Under the pieces are notes generated by a model. The model was not told the origin of the DNA, did not search any database, and saw nothing but the letters and a program-made list of their open reading frames with translations. A program made the position numbers and the translations under genes. This document shows positions 33,969 through 44,759 of a stretch of 64,000 nucleotides of DNA, piece by piece. Position 1 is the first letter of the stretch, and each line of letters begins with the position of its first letter. Source of the DNA: Epiperipatus broadwayi (Eukaryota > Onychophora > Udeonychophora > Euonychophora > Peripatidae); assembly GCA_028023455.1 (NCBI GenBank), contig JAQFVV010000183.1, forward strand, positions 1,738,001-1,802,000, in the 5' to 3' direction.

Positions 33969-34034
33969 TAATATTTATAATAAATATGAATCCATTTATA
34001 TATATAAGATTTAAAATACCAGGCATTATTATAC

Positions 34035-34385
34035 CTGGAGTGTAATTGAAAAAGCAATATTAACAACAATATTGGCATCATCATGGGATTTGGGAATTCT
34101 ATCATCAGATTTTTAATGGTATGGATGGCTGAAGAGTTGGAGGTTTAAAATGGGTTGAAGCCTGTCCATTAAAGTGTACGAATTTACTATCTTAAACTGA
34201 GCACTGATTATATATAGATATGGGAGATGGTAGTCTGGACCAACTGATGAGGCTGGTTTAGCATGAAATACGTATATTAGTGATTTTTTCTCTTTTCTGC
34301 TGTAGTCATGTGTATCAGTAGTATGAGATAGTGTGGATAGTAAATGGGCTTGAAAGTCTGAGTTCAAATCTCCTATATTTATATG
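34035..34385 (+). mobile_element. RepB single copy with hammerhead
   Basis: Plus-strand unit: TCTATCATCAGATTTTTAAT, GAAGCCTGTCCATTAAAGTG, hammerhead at 34239-34281, GTAGTATGAGATAGTGTGGA and the B box GAGTTCAAATCTCC. CCAGGCATTATTATACCTGG, a hairpin, lies just before it (34019-34038). Confidence 0.8.
34239..34281 (+). ncRNA. Hammerhead ribozyme-like motif (RepB)
   Basis: ACCAA (34239-34243) faces TTAGT (34277-34281) as stem I with one mismatch (TTGGT in the family). Core CTGATGA (34244-34250), stem II GCT/AGC with loop GGTTT, GAA, the fully palindromic stem III ATACGTAT (34268-34275), and A at the cleavage position. The self-complementary stem III would favour a dimeric hammerhead. Confidence 0.6.
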
Positions 34386-35625
34386 TAAAAAGATAAAATA
34401 GTCATTAGCTTACCGAAGATCAAGTGTCATTCAAAAGTCTCTTATAGAAAGGGGTGAGCATTTGAACAATTTTCTATTTTTATATCTCCCTCCAGATAAA
34501 ATTCGCAAGATAACCGTTTACTAATCATTATGGGATTAATTAAAAAGTAGTTAACTGAAAAAATTCTAAGCATATAGAAAAAGTCTTTAAGGTTACTCAA
34601 CTGGATCAATTTGAACCCAGGTCAATATGTCTAAATATAAAACGTAAATTCGAAAATTATGAATTTTCTGAGCAAAATTGGTCAGCCAAAAAAAAAAACG
34701 AAGCCCGTAGAGAAAGTTTTCAAGGTTACACTGAAATTCGAACTCGGCTCAAATATATATATATATATAGGTCTAAACTTAAAAGCTTAAATTCTAAAAA
34801 TTATGAACTTTAGCAATTTGGTAAATAAGATTAAGAGTTTTAAACCTTTACCAATTTCAATAATAATTAGGAGGGAAATAATACGATAATAAAATAACAG
34901 CATTTGAAGCAGAAAAAAAAATTAAAAAATGTTATGAAAACACAAATAATATAAGTTTACTATTAATTGAAGAAAAAAGTATGAATTGATGTACATAAAT
35001 TGTATTGAGCACTTTACTCGATAATAATATAACTTTTTTTAAAAAAAAAAAAAAAACAGTTTTTTACCTTGAAACCTTCAGAAAATTAATTGGATTGAAA
35101 TGAAATATCAGTTTTTGTGTAGTGAAGTAAAATAATTGTCCTTCAATAACAATAAAATATTGGCCATCAGATTAATAGCATAATAGATGAGTCGTAATTA
35201 TAATTTCATATTCAAGAAAATATAATTTAAATTAAAATTTTGTGACAATATTTTAAAATATTCAGACTGTTACTACACACATTCGTATGGTTCATAGGAT
35301 AAAAGAATGAGAATAAATATGTTTCCTTAATATTATTTCTACTATGATGCAGAAAGTAATTACAAAATTTTAGCACAGTATATTAATCATGATAGAAAAC
35401 AAATCTATCAACATGATTTATTAACTACAACATAAAAATAGAGGCAGTGTGTTCATAAAATAATTTTATAAAAAATTGCAGCTGAAAGAAAGAAATTAGA
35501 TTCAGTAGTACTAGATGAACATGAATGCAGAAAAGGAGACATATCAACATTTAAGATCTCAGAATGCAAATAGAATAAAGATATATTGAAAATATGTAGG
35601 TAAAATTTAGATATAAAACCATCAA
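34386..35625. other. Spacer without recognised gene
   Basis: Homopolymer-rich (T6A18-like run near 35035-35057); TCGAACTCGGCTC near 34737 and TTGAACCCAGGTC near 34610 are isolated B-box-like strings without an A box. Confidence 0.4.
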
Positions 35626-35629
35626 AACA

Positions 35630-36078
35630 TCATGTGATCCCCATTTCATATGCTTACATAGCCTGTTAATAACAGTAAAAAACTCTTTATATAGTAGTAC
35701 CACCAAGAGCAAGCCTTATTAATTTAGAAAAAATTAAACTTTTTTAAATTTTTAAAAAATACATCCAATTGTTAGTAAGAACACAGGGGTTTCTATCAAA
35801 ATATTTTGAGAAGTATTATTTTTTTCTTTCTTTTTTTGTTGGTTGGGGTTTGGAAGAAAAAGGAAACAATGGATGCATGAATGTTTGTGCATAAAATACC
35901 TATCTATTGTTTATTTATCCAATATCCCCAGATTAGTTTCTAGCTTGTGGCATCCATCAGTGAGGAGCAAAGCTGATGAAAGCCACAAGATAGAACTAGT
36001 CTGGGGATATTGGATGAGTAGGCACTAGATAGGGATTTTATGCTCAATCCTTCTTGTATCCATAGATTACTAAGACTT
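35630..36078. mobile_element. RepA foldback interrupted by a RepC piece
   Basis: Starts AACATCATGTGATCCCCATT and TAGTAGTACCACCAAGAGCA, is interrupted at 35722-35832 by a minus-sense RepC tail (CATCCAATTGTTAGTAAGAA), resumes at GGATGCATGAATGTTTGTGC, passes a degraded plus hammerhead (CTGATGA at 35973-35979, GTC at 36000) and stops at CTTGCACTTGG where the LINE piece begins. Confidence 0.75.
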
Positions 36079-36598
36079 GCACTTGGTTGGTTGGAGGATT
36101 GTTGAGTGTTATAGTAGTAAGGAATGGAATAAAAGAATAAATTTATTAATAAAGAATAGGGAGTTAGAGAGATGGAGAAATAGTATGGAGAGTAAAAAGA
36201 GTTTAAATATATATAGAAATAAACAGTATATTAGGTGTGAGCTAATATATCATAATAGCAAAGAAAGTAGTTTATTGTTTAAGGCTCGAACGGGATCTTT
36301 AGCTACAAAAAAATATACATGTAAATGGAAAAATATGAGTAATTTATTTTGTAAATTATATAAGGAAGGAATTGAAAATATTAGGCATTTGTTAATTGAA
36401 TGTAAATGTTTGAAAACAGAAAGGGTACATATAATGAAGTTGTGGAAAAATAAATATGAAAAGAGTGATTATACAGAAAGTGAATTATTGGTTTTTATGC
36501 TGGGTTTGGAAAAAGATAAGGGGGATTTAGATATAAAGGTTATAGAGTTGACAAAGATTATGTTGTGGAAATGGGATAGAGCAGATTATGGGTAAATT
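36077..36598 (+). pseudogene. Non-LTR retrotransposon ORF C-terminus (second lineage)
   Basis: A 172-codon open frame from 36077 to the stop at 36593-36595. It reads SLLFKARTGSLATKKYTCKW and, after it, FCKLYKEGIENIRHLLIEC, the usual post-RT zinc-binding block of this kind of LINE (C-LC----E---HLL-EC; here the second cysteine is Y). It ends with a long acidic/basic stretch and W-W-D. Then come about 100 bp of 3' UTR and the repeat ACATCACATCACATCACAT at 36692-36710, the probable tail. The ORF is 5'-truncated, so the start codon is accidental. Frame intact: likely the youngest LINE copy in the window. Confidence 0.65.
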
Positions 36599-36714
36599 TA
36601 CGAGTGGGGAATGTAAAATAAAGTGGCTAACAGGTTTATCTGGGCATAATTGCTGAGATATTCTTGACTTCGTTTAAGGAGAAGCCATAATACATCACAT
36701 CACATCACATTACT

Positions 36715-37400
36715 AGTAAAATTTGAATACTGATCAAAATAAGTTTTTTTTTATAATAGGCTTTAAAAAATTCCAAACATAATTTTACAGTTTGTAAAAA
36801 AATAAGATATATCCAGAAGTTAACCCAGTTGTCTAAATTCAGGGGGAAAGGAGCAGAAGATATAGAATGAAAAATGTTGTCACTAGCAAATCAAATGAAA
36901 TTTAATTTATGTAATGCCACTCATCTCCCATGCAACTGATGTAGATAAGTATAAACCACAGCTGAACTAATGCCATAACAGTGATGGTTAAAGATAAAAG
37001 GCTAAAGAAAAATTATTAGGAAAGATAAAAACGGTGAAAAGATAGTTGTAGTCATGTGAACGGCAGTTGAAAATCATGGTGATTGTTGAATGCTTAGATT
37101 ATTCATTGATAACAAGTGACTTTGTGCACACTTGCAATGAGTAACCTAAAGAAATCTTCATATGAGACAAATATACATAAATGTAAATTACTTCTTAACA
37201 CTAATGAAAGTAAAGAAGATTTAGAACTTATGGATAAGTTTAAAATAAAGTGAAAAGAGTTATTTTTAAAATCATTATTGCTTTAAGCTTTAATATATTC
37301 TATGTTTGGATATAAAAGTTAGAAATTAAAGCAATATAAATAAAAAACTTTGTTTCAAAAATATATATTTATTAAATGCTACGTGTACAAATTGAAAAGG
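36715..37400. other. Spacer without recognised gene
   Basis: No domain or family repeat noticed. Confidence 0.4.
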
Positions 37401-37449
37401 GTGTATACAAAGTTAAATGAGATTATGCTATATCCTGAAGTTCCTGTTG

Positions 37450-37795
37450 AATGGTTTAATGGGACGGCATGTCTAACATTCTGTTGTTATTAACTGGGAG
37501 GATGAATAGGGCCCAGGCATCCTCAAAGGATTTTTTTGAGATGAGCTCATCTCTTTTTATGATCTTCTTTATTGTTTTGCAGAACAACAGTTCTGGATCC
37601 AGAAGGGTAGTTCCATTATCAACTTGCAACATACTATCCAAATTGTGTAGAGGATGAAAGTGGACAGTCTAATAATTGTGAATGTTCTGGTATGGATCAC
37701 TTTTTTTAAGCTAGACAATCAGATCCAGTTTGATATTGGAGTTGGCGGAGACTATATCTCTAACAAAGGTTAAATAGAAAAACTTTGTCATTTTA
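37450..37795 (-). pseudogene. Coding-like fragment of unknown family
   Basis: Minus strand in one frame: FYLTFVRDIVSANSNIKLDL, stops, then LDSMLQVDNGTTLLDPELLF, CKTIKKIIKRDELI, SFEDAWALFILPVNNNR and MLDMPSH before TAA. Composition and higher GC suggest former protein-coding DNA, and three in-frame stops suggest decay. I do not recognise it. A decayed transposon ORF or a processed pseudogene would both fit. Confidence 0.35.
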
Positions 37796-37799
37796 AACT

Positions 37800-38985
37800 A
37801 TAGAGATGGTAAAGCCTTTTGAAAATAATAATATGATTAGTTTTTTAGAAGATCATATGTCAATCAAACATTGTATGATGAGAACAATAATTGTATTTTT
37901 TGATCAAATCAATGTTTTTCCATAAATGATCGATCTATAGATTTTTATTTTTAAGTTTGCTGCTCTTCTTTACTGCTGCAACACCCATTCATATTTACTG
38001 ATAAGGTTTGATGATGCACTATACTATAGCAATCGCCTTGAACTGCTTAAAAAATATATATTATAGACAATATGCAGAGCTATAGAGAGCTTTCTTGATA
38101 TCCTAATCAAGCAAAACATTGGTATCTGATTTTCTCAATATAAAGTAGGCAGTAGATGATTGGTTCTTAAACACACATGATAGCCCAGTAATAAAATGTA
38201 TATCGAAAAATTAAAATAAATTTGAATCAATATAGAGCAATAGTATTGCACCCTCCCCTCTTTTAGTCAATTAGCATCCTTATTTTTTCTTTAATTTATC
38301 ACTGTAGCTCTGGTTATATGTGTGTATTTTGGCATAGTAAATCATATACTGATATTATCTAGAACAATAGATAAGATTTGAAAAAAGAAGTGTCATTGAG
38401 TTTACAAAAAAATAAAGATCTGTTTGGTGGTTAGTTTTGATATAGACGTAAGACATGATCTTCTGACATCTTCGTAACTATCATGATAATGGTGCAGAGT
38501 ATTGTAACTAAAATTTACCAGAAGATAAAAATAAAAATGTTTAATACTTTAATAATAAAAAAACTAATTTTTGTGATAACATTCCTTACATTGAGTGTTT
38601 CAATTATAAGGATAGAACTCTTTGTTTAATATTGATTTTTTTAAAACTTATGCAATATGTTGGAATTTTTTTTATTTTAGATTAACCATTATCCTATTAT
38701 TTTTTAGTTTCAAAAATAATTTTATTCATAAAAATACTTAAAAATTCTATTTAATGATAAAATTAATTGTACCCTGAATAAGTCATATCACTAGCTGGAT
38801 AAAGTTTTTAAACTAAATTTGCTCCTCATGAAATGGAAAGATCAGCATCTAAAAATAAAATCTGTGAACATATGAGAGGATACATAGACAATTGGAAATG
38901 TTTTCAATGGGTGAGCTTTTTATAGTACATACTTCCACTATTAGATGCCACTTATAGGAATTCTTCTGCATTAGTATTTTAACTG
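37800..38985. other. Spacer without recognised gene
   Basis: No domain or family repeat noticed. Confidence 0.4.
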
Positions 38986-38994
38986 GCATAGTTG

Positions 38995-39760
38995 AGTAAA
39001 CTTGTGGTTCCATATAGATTAAGTGAGTTTGGCTTTCTTGTCAATTTTTGCGATGGCTAAAAGGTCGGAAAATGTGAAATTCTGTATTCTATTACAAAAA
39101 TGGCAAAGGAAATAGTTATAATACTTAAATAGCTTAAAACCAAGCTTCTCTGGAAAAACTCAATCTTATGAGTGGTTTATTCAAATTCACCATGTCTCCC
39201 CAAAAGGATATTAAACAAAGTCCAATGTCAAGGTGATGCTGAATTTTTCAAATTCACCATGTCCCCAAAAAGGATAGCAAATGAAGTCCAATGTCAAGGT
39301 TATGCTGAATTTTTTTATGTAAATGGCCATAATAGTCAGGCATTTTACCTATATGTTCTGAAATGTTTGTGTGATGCATTTGTGGAAAATGGAGAGTGGT
39401 GATTTCACTATGACAATGCACCAACATACCAAACCTTTAGTATAAAACAATTTTTAACCAAAACCATCAACCATTTTTATCTGATCTTACTTGTGATATT
39501 TTTTTTTCATTCTCCCAAATGAAAAAAAAATGCCTCAAAAGAAAAAAAATTGCACACTTGGGTAAAAAATAAATAAATAGGAGACATTAAAAGGCATGAT
39601 CTTGCAAGAGTTTTAGTACTACTTTGAAAAGTAAAAAACAAACAAACCATATTTTGACTGGAGCATTGCATCAAACGGATAGTACTTTGAAGGAGATTCA
39701 GTTTGCTTAACATCTAAAAATAATTTCACAACTTTTTATTACAAAATTATGGGGTGGGGT
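38995..39760 (+). pseudogene. mariner transposase remnant (internally deleted)
   Basis: N-terminus MAKRSENVKFCILLQK (39053 on) and TQSYEWF match the mariner helix-turn-helix leader. A large deletion follows, then SNVKVMLNF, NGHNSQAFYLYVLKCLCDAF and FHYDNAPTYQTFSIKQFL with the catalytic D (39412-39414) in the HDNAP motif, and finally SIASNG-YFEGD, the signature C-terminus. The stretch 39182-39248 is tandemly repeated at 39249-39313. Several stops and frame shifts. In mariners this protein cuts and pastes the element at TA. Terminal repeats were not resolved. Confidence 0.8.
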
Positions 39761-39764
39761 GGTT

Positions 39765-40500
39765 ATCTCCTTTAGTGAATCAAAATTTTGTAGCTGTAAC
39801 TTTGACTGCTTATTTAATGCAGACTTGCAAATTTTTGAAAAATTTGACAGCTTACATGAATTTTGGCCCATGGTCAAGATATTGCTCTATTATTATCATC
39901 ATTGCTATCTCAGTTTATTTTATTCCTGACTGTGTTGAATAGTTATCTGTGGGTAAGGTTACAGGCTCTCTTTGGCCGACAAAATAATATTTTGAGAATG
40001 AAAACAATTCTACATTGCTATGTAGAACATTTAAAGTCTATGTGATTGATCACAACTGAAATATATTGGCTCCTTTATTTAATAGTAAAAAGAAATCCAG
40101 TAATATTAGTAATTGATCAAACTGCTGGTGTTAATACGATTGCTTTTTTATAAAGCCATAGCAACATTTTTAATGAAGTTTAGATAAATTATATTCCATC
40201 ATTATCACTGAACACACATTAACATTCTTTGTTGCAAAAAGATTTTATTTTTTACACAAAACAAATATACTATTTATTAAAAAATATTAGCAATTACTGT
40301 ATAAATATATATGCAGACTGTTCTTTTTTAAGTGAGAATCTTTTGTAAATCTAGATAGCAACTTATCTTGTTATTGGTAAGCAGAAATAATCAATTATTA
40401 CTCTGTATGATAACTGACATAATTTGCTTCATTTTTTATTGCTATTTCTCCGTACATTAAATAGGGTTGTATTTGGTTACACTATAAGTTATTTTTCATT
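39765..40500. other. Spacer without recognised gene
   Basis: Two overlapping short frames (39754-40045) show no domain. Confidence 0.4.
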
Positions 40501-40501
40501 T

Positions 40502-40830
40502 AAACCACTAAACATCACATGATCACCATACTTTATGCTTACACAAGGTGTTTATATGGAGGCAAAATTATTTGAGTAGTTCCACTTAGTGCAACCCAGA
40601 GTAATCAATGGAAGCAGAAAAAGCTTGTGCATAAAATTCTTATCTAGTGCCTACTTATCCAATATCCCCAGATTAGTTTCTAGCTTGTGGCTTTGCTAGA
40701 AACTAGTCTGAGGATAATGGATGAGTAGGCTCTAGATAGAGATTTTATGCACAAACCTTCCTACATCCATTGATTACTCTGGCTTTCTCTGAGTGGTGCT
40801 ACTGTAGGGAGAGTTTTGCCTCTGCATAAA
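40502..40830. mobile_element. RepA foldback element
   Basis: Left arm AAACATCACATGATCACCAT, CAACCCAGAGTAATCAATGG, CCAATATCCCCAGATTAGTT; right arm AGAAACTAGTCTGAGGATAA to GGAGAGTTTTGCCTCTGC. The centre is deleted so no hammerhead core remains (CTTGTGGCTTTGCTAGAAAC). Confidence 0.8.
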
Positions 40831-40834
40831 TCAT

Positions 40835-41740
40835 TTTACATTTGTTAGTCAATAACTTGAAATGACCTAGTTATTAGCTCATGAGATTTATCCCTCACAT
40901 AATTGTTTCAGATTACCACAATACAAACAAAATTTATTTCTTTTTTCTTCTACCCTAGTGCCATCTATTGCAAGCTTGACTAATCAGCTGTTTACCATAT
41001 GATAGTGCAATTTTTTCTCTATCTTTAGACCCATTTCTGATTTTTGCTTTTATCAATAAAGACCTGGGATATAAAGTTCAAAACCAATGCAGTCATGCAG
41101 TAATTACTATTAAGCTAATGTTTTAAAATTCAAAAATATTTGAACTCAATCTATAAATTATGATACAAAATGTTTATATTTCTGAAATATAATAAACTTA
41201 TTTACTTTAATATAAGTTTGTGCTAAAGCATGGGTCATGTTGTTTCAAATAGAATTTTGTAGTTACAACAGTTTTCTTTATGTTAAGTGATGTAGTATAA
41301 GTATATTTCATTTTGTCTTATGAAGACTGTTGCCCAGTGCATACAAAAGGGTATGAATTGCTAATTTTATTAATATCTTTAACTAGACTAATTATTGTTG
41401 TACATGAGCTTGTTAAAATTTAAAAAAGTCTTTGACAAAATCTATTCAATTCGAAACAATCTTGAAAGATGTTTCCCTGAAAATTCATCAGATGATTTAT
41501 AATATTTCATCAGTCATTTCCAAATCTGTTACAGCTGCTTGCAAGTAGGAGTTGAATGTTTTGTGTTGTACAATGTTTCATTTTACATTTAATACTGATT
41601 TGATGAACTTTGTTCACTTACAGACATATTATAAATATTATAATTTATCCTTAATTAAACTGTCATTTTTGCAAACAATAATATATTATTTCATTTACTT
41701 AGTTTTCAATGTTAGTATTAATCGATACCAATATTTATTT
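40835..41740. other. Spacer with one RepA scrap
   Basis: CTAGTGCCATCTATTGCAAG at about 40956-40975 is an eroded RepA piece; otherwise nothing recognised. Confidence 0.4.
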
Positions 41741-41746
41741 CTAATA

Positions 41747-42452
41747 TGAGGGTGATTCAAAAATAATCTGCATTCTGGTCGTATAATTTATTTTACTCAA
41801 CTTTCAGAAAAGTTAAATACATCATTTTTGATATAATGACTCTGCTTTTCAATACAATTAGCTCATTTGTCAGCAAGCATTTATATTTTTTAATTAAAAA
41901 ATGATTTAGGCTGCACTCTAAGCCATGGGTGAACCATTTTTTTCACCTGTTTGTGAGATGTAAATTTTTATTCTCATATGACTCATTTTAGTGAATCAAA
42001 TAGGTGAAAGTCAGATGGGGCAAGTTCAGAGATATAAAGACAATGCTCCAACACATTAAAGCAAAGTTTTGGGGAATGGGGAACAGTCAGTGGTATGCAC
42101 TCATGCACTGGCACAACTCAATGCTTTTCTTGAATAGCAGTTCTCAGCATTTTTCCCAAATTTCAGGCTTCAGTTTTCCAGTGATCATCTCACTCTAATG
42201 AACTCTGTTGATGATCAAAACCTTCCTAATAATGTTCCAATATTGGCTCCTGGAGTGCAATAATTTTTGTCTTACCACAACAACACAAAGACCTTGGATG
42301 GAAGCTATTTATGTTTTGTCCAAATTTTAGGCTCCAAATTTTCAGTCAGTATCTCACAGTTATGGTGACTATTCATTGTTGATCTCTTTTCTTGATAATG
42401 TTTCAACCATAACCCCTGACCTGCATATAAATTTTTGAATCACCCCTGCATT
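41747..42452 (-). mobile_element. mariner-like element remnant with terminal repeats
   Basis: Ends are inverted: GAGGGTGATTCAAAAATAAT at the left and the complement of CAGGGGTGATTCAAAAATTT at the right, with TA next to each. Minus-strand translation near 41750-42060 gives FIKKYKCLLTNELIVLKSRV and YDQNADYF, resembling the C-terminus of mariner-type transposases (FF--GI--L--RW-KCI---GDYIE). Old and internally deleted. A different subfamily from the 39-kb mariner. Confidence 0.55.
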
Positions 42453-42454
42453 AT

Positions 42455-43100
42455 TTTTAGTAACATAGAATTTATTTTTACCAAATCTTATAGAGACCAT
42501 TATTTTTCCCGCTGATTTACTTCAGAATTTTTGTAAAAATTTAACCAAAAATATCAACTTTGATTTCTGAACTTATAGGAATATTCACATCCATATTTAT
42601 GCTTACTGTATTGTTACTATGTTAGTGACATTCTTTTTTTTTTATTTATAATAACTTTCTTCATATTAGATATTTTCCATGTTTGTTTGTTCTGGCTCTT
42701 CAAAATCTTATTGTCTATTTAAATTACTGGATTATTTATTATTCTGTGTAATTTAGGTTTCAAAAATATCATTTTTGTTCAAGACTCAAAAAGGTTACCC
42801 AACTTATAAGGTCTGGATATTACAACAATAACTTACTGTCCATTTCTTGCAAATTTAAAGTTTTTTTGAGATCAATTGGTGAGGTGATCTTGTGATGTTC
42901 TTTAAACCTGCAGATTTTTCTATTTGCTGTTAGGGTACTTTGTATTTGTTAGAGGTTGGTGTGTTGCTGAAGCAATGACCAAATGGCAGCAAAAAATGGT
43001 CTGGGTGAGTAATTGTGGCATTCCATGCTCTCAATTGTTATAGTTTGTTCACAAAGTTGGATGGGTGGTATCTAGTGTTATTGCCAAGATAGAAGGTATC
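42455..43100. other. Spacer without recognised gene
   Basis: No domain or family repeat noticed. Confidence 0.4.
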
Positions 43101-43104
43101 CTTA

Positions 43105-43465
43105 GCCTTCTCTAATTTAATGCTGCAGTAGAATATTAGACTCTGAAGTGTAAGGCTATGATATTTTTGCCAACTCTTGAGTAGTAATGTGATTCAATCC
43201 TGCATGATTTAGTACATTGTCAGAGTATCAGCCTTTGGAGTATAAGATTCTCAAATCAGTTCTAGTACTTCCAGAACTCAAACTTCCTATGAATTTTAAA
43301 GCTATAAAGCTATTTATTAATAAATTTTGAACCCTTTGTGATTGGAACAGTAGGAGAGTGCCACATTCTAAAACATATGGTCTTCAGTTCAATCCCAGTT
43401 TTACTATTTCTAACACTTGAACTTCACCTGAACCCCTAAGCAATAAAGTCAATTGATTGTTTTGG
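43105..43465 (+). mobile_element. Cluster of three SINE-2 copies
   Basis: Three tRNA-like heads in direct order: GCAGTAGAATATTAGACTC (43124), TTAGTACATTGTCAGAGTAT (43209) and GGAACAGTAGGAGAGTGCC (43344), each followed by a B-box-like string (GATTCAATCC, AGTTCTAGTAC, AGTTCAATCCC) and two by ACTCAAACTTCC or ACTTGAACTTC tails. Confidence 0.55.
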
Positions 43466-43477
43466 TCTTACATGGCT

Positions 43478-43540
43478 TAAATATAGGGGATTTGAGCTCA
43501 GATTTTTCAAGCTACTCCACTATCCACACTATCTCATACT
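43478..43540 (-). mobile_element. RepB, left part of a split copy
   Basis: Minus sense: GGGGATTTGAGCTCAGATTT, then CCACACTATCTCATACT. The copy continues after the RepA insertion at 43992. Confidence 0.75.
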
Positions 43541-43991
43541 AATAAACATCACATGACCACCACTTCTTATGCTTGTATATAACTGTTTTAAAACAGGCAA
43601 AACTCACTATACGTATTGCCACACACAGTAAGCTAGAGTAATCAATGGATGCCAGAAAGCTTGTTATTGAAGAACCAAAGACACCAAAATGTATGGGTAC
43701 TGAACTGGGTTCAGGCCCATTATGACTATATAAGCTAATGGGCTTGGATTGAAAACATTAAGGTATTTTCAGTTTAAGACTAAGGTGGCTGCTGGAGTGT
43801 TGCATTAGATGCTAAGATCTAGGTACAGTGCTCTCAGATCCAAGGCTTCTCACTGACGAAGGTCACAAGCCAGAAACTAGTCTGGGAATGTTGGATGAGT
43901 AGCACTAGATGGGGATTTTATGCACAAGCCTTCTGGCATCCATTAATTACTCTAGCTTGCTGTGTGTGGCAATACGTATAGTGAGTTTTAT
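43541..43991. mobile_element. RepA long copy inserted into RepB
   Basis: Flanked by the 12-bp direct repeat CTATCTCATACT (43529-43540 and 43992-44003), so insertion ends are defined. Left terminus AATAAACATCACATGACCAC. It contains a full right arm with hammerhead, a left arm and the largest internal segment (43660-43845: CCAAAGACACCAAAATGTAT, TAAGACTAAGGTGGCTGCTG). No protein is encoded. The right arm is cut short at GTGAGTTTTAT. Confidence 0.85.
43847..43888 (+). ncRNA. Hammerhead ribozyme-like motif (RepA)
   Basis: Stem I TTCTCA with TGGGAA (six pairs, one G-U), core CTGACGA (43853-43859), stem II GGT/GCC with CACAA loop, GAAA, palindromic ACTAGT stem III, cleavage triplet GTC (43880-43882). 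All core bases are present; the A-A opposition beside the core is shared by the family. Confidence 0.6.
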
Positions 43992-44085
43992 CTATCTCAT
44001 ACTACTGATACCCATGACCAAAGACATGCAATGAAGATAAATAATCACCAATATACGCATGTAATCTATTAATATATGATATTTC
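43992..44085 (-). mobile_element. RepB, right part of the split copy
   Basis: Continues the minus-sense RepB: CTGATACCCATGACCAAAGA, GAAGATAAATAATCACCAA, then TATACGCAT at the hammerhead stem III, where similarity ends. Confidence 0.7.
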
Positions 44086-44249
44086 ATCAATCACTTTTGT
44101 TGAAAGCTTTCATCATGCAACTAAAACTTTATTCTGATCAATTGTGAGTAACAAGTTTTACATATAGTTTACTCTCCTGACTTTTAATGAGAGGGCATTT
44201 TTTTACGGACTGATTTTTTTAAAACCAGGTTATCTTTTTAATTATCTAT

Positions 44250-44368
44250 GGGGGGGGGGGGGAGTGCAATCGTACAAAATGACAGATTCTAGAGTTCAAG
44301 ATCAAAAGGTCGCGATTCGGTTCTGTTACTTCTGGTTACAATTTCTGAACAATAAACCATTCAATTAT
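44250..44368 (+). mobile_element. G run and SINE-2 copy
   Basis: A run of twelve to thirteen G residues precedes GTGCAATCGTACAAAATGAC, AGATTCTAGAGTTCAAGATC and the B-box-like GCGATTCGGTTC; the tail CAATAAACCATTCAATTATT is shared by SINE-2 members. It abuts a SINE-1 copy. Confidence 0.6.
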
Positions 44369-44476
44369 TTTTTTTTTCATATGTCATAGCATCGGTCGGG
44401 ACGCGAACCCACAACCGTCTGCAACCAACCACTTGCTTGCAAGGCTGCTGCGATGACCTCTCGGCTAACAACGCTT
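44369..44476 (-). mobile_element. SINE-1 copy (long-variable-arm subfamily)
   Basis: Minus sense: A run, GTCATAGCATCGGTCGGGAC, B-box complement CGAACCCACAACC, the extra GTCTGCAACCAACCAC arm and GACCTCTCGGCTAACAACGC at the head. Well preserved. Confidence 0.85.
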
Positions 44477-44759
44477 TTATTTTTTACTTTGCATAGTTTA
44501 AATCTGCGCCATTCATTAACCAAACAAAAAAAAATTTAACGACATATATGTAAAACAATCTGACGATCGAATGGAACCACCTAAACATATCTTATACGCG
44601 TGTGTGTATGGAAGATATTTGATTTAAAATATTTTAATGTCATTCAGGAAGTCAAAAATATTTAATAGTTTTAAAATTGTTCTAAATTTATTCTGTAAAA
44701 TAAAAAAATAATAATAATAAAATTTTTTAATACCTGATTTGTACATTGTTTTTAATGAG

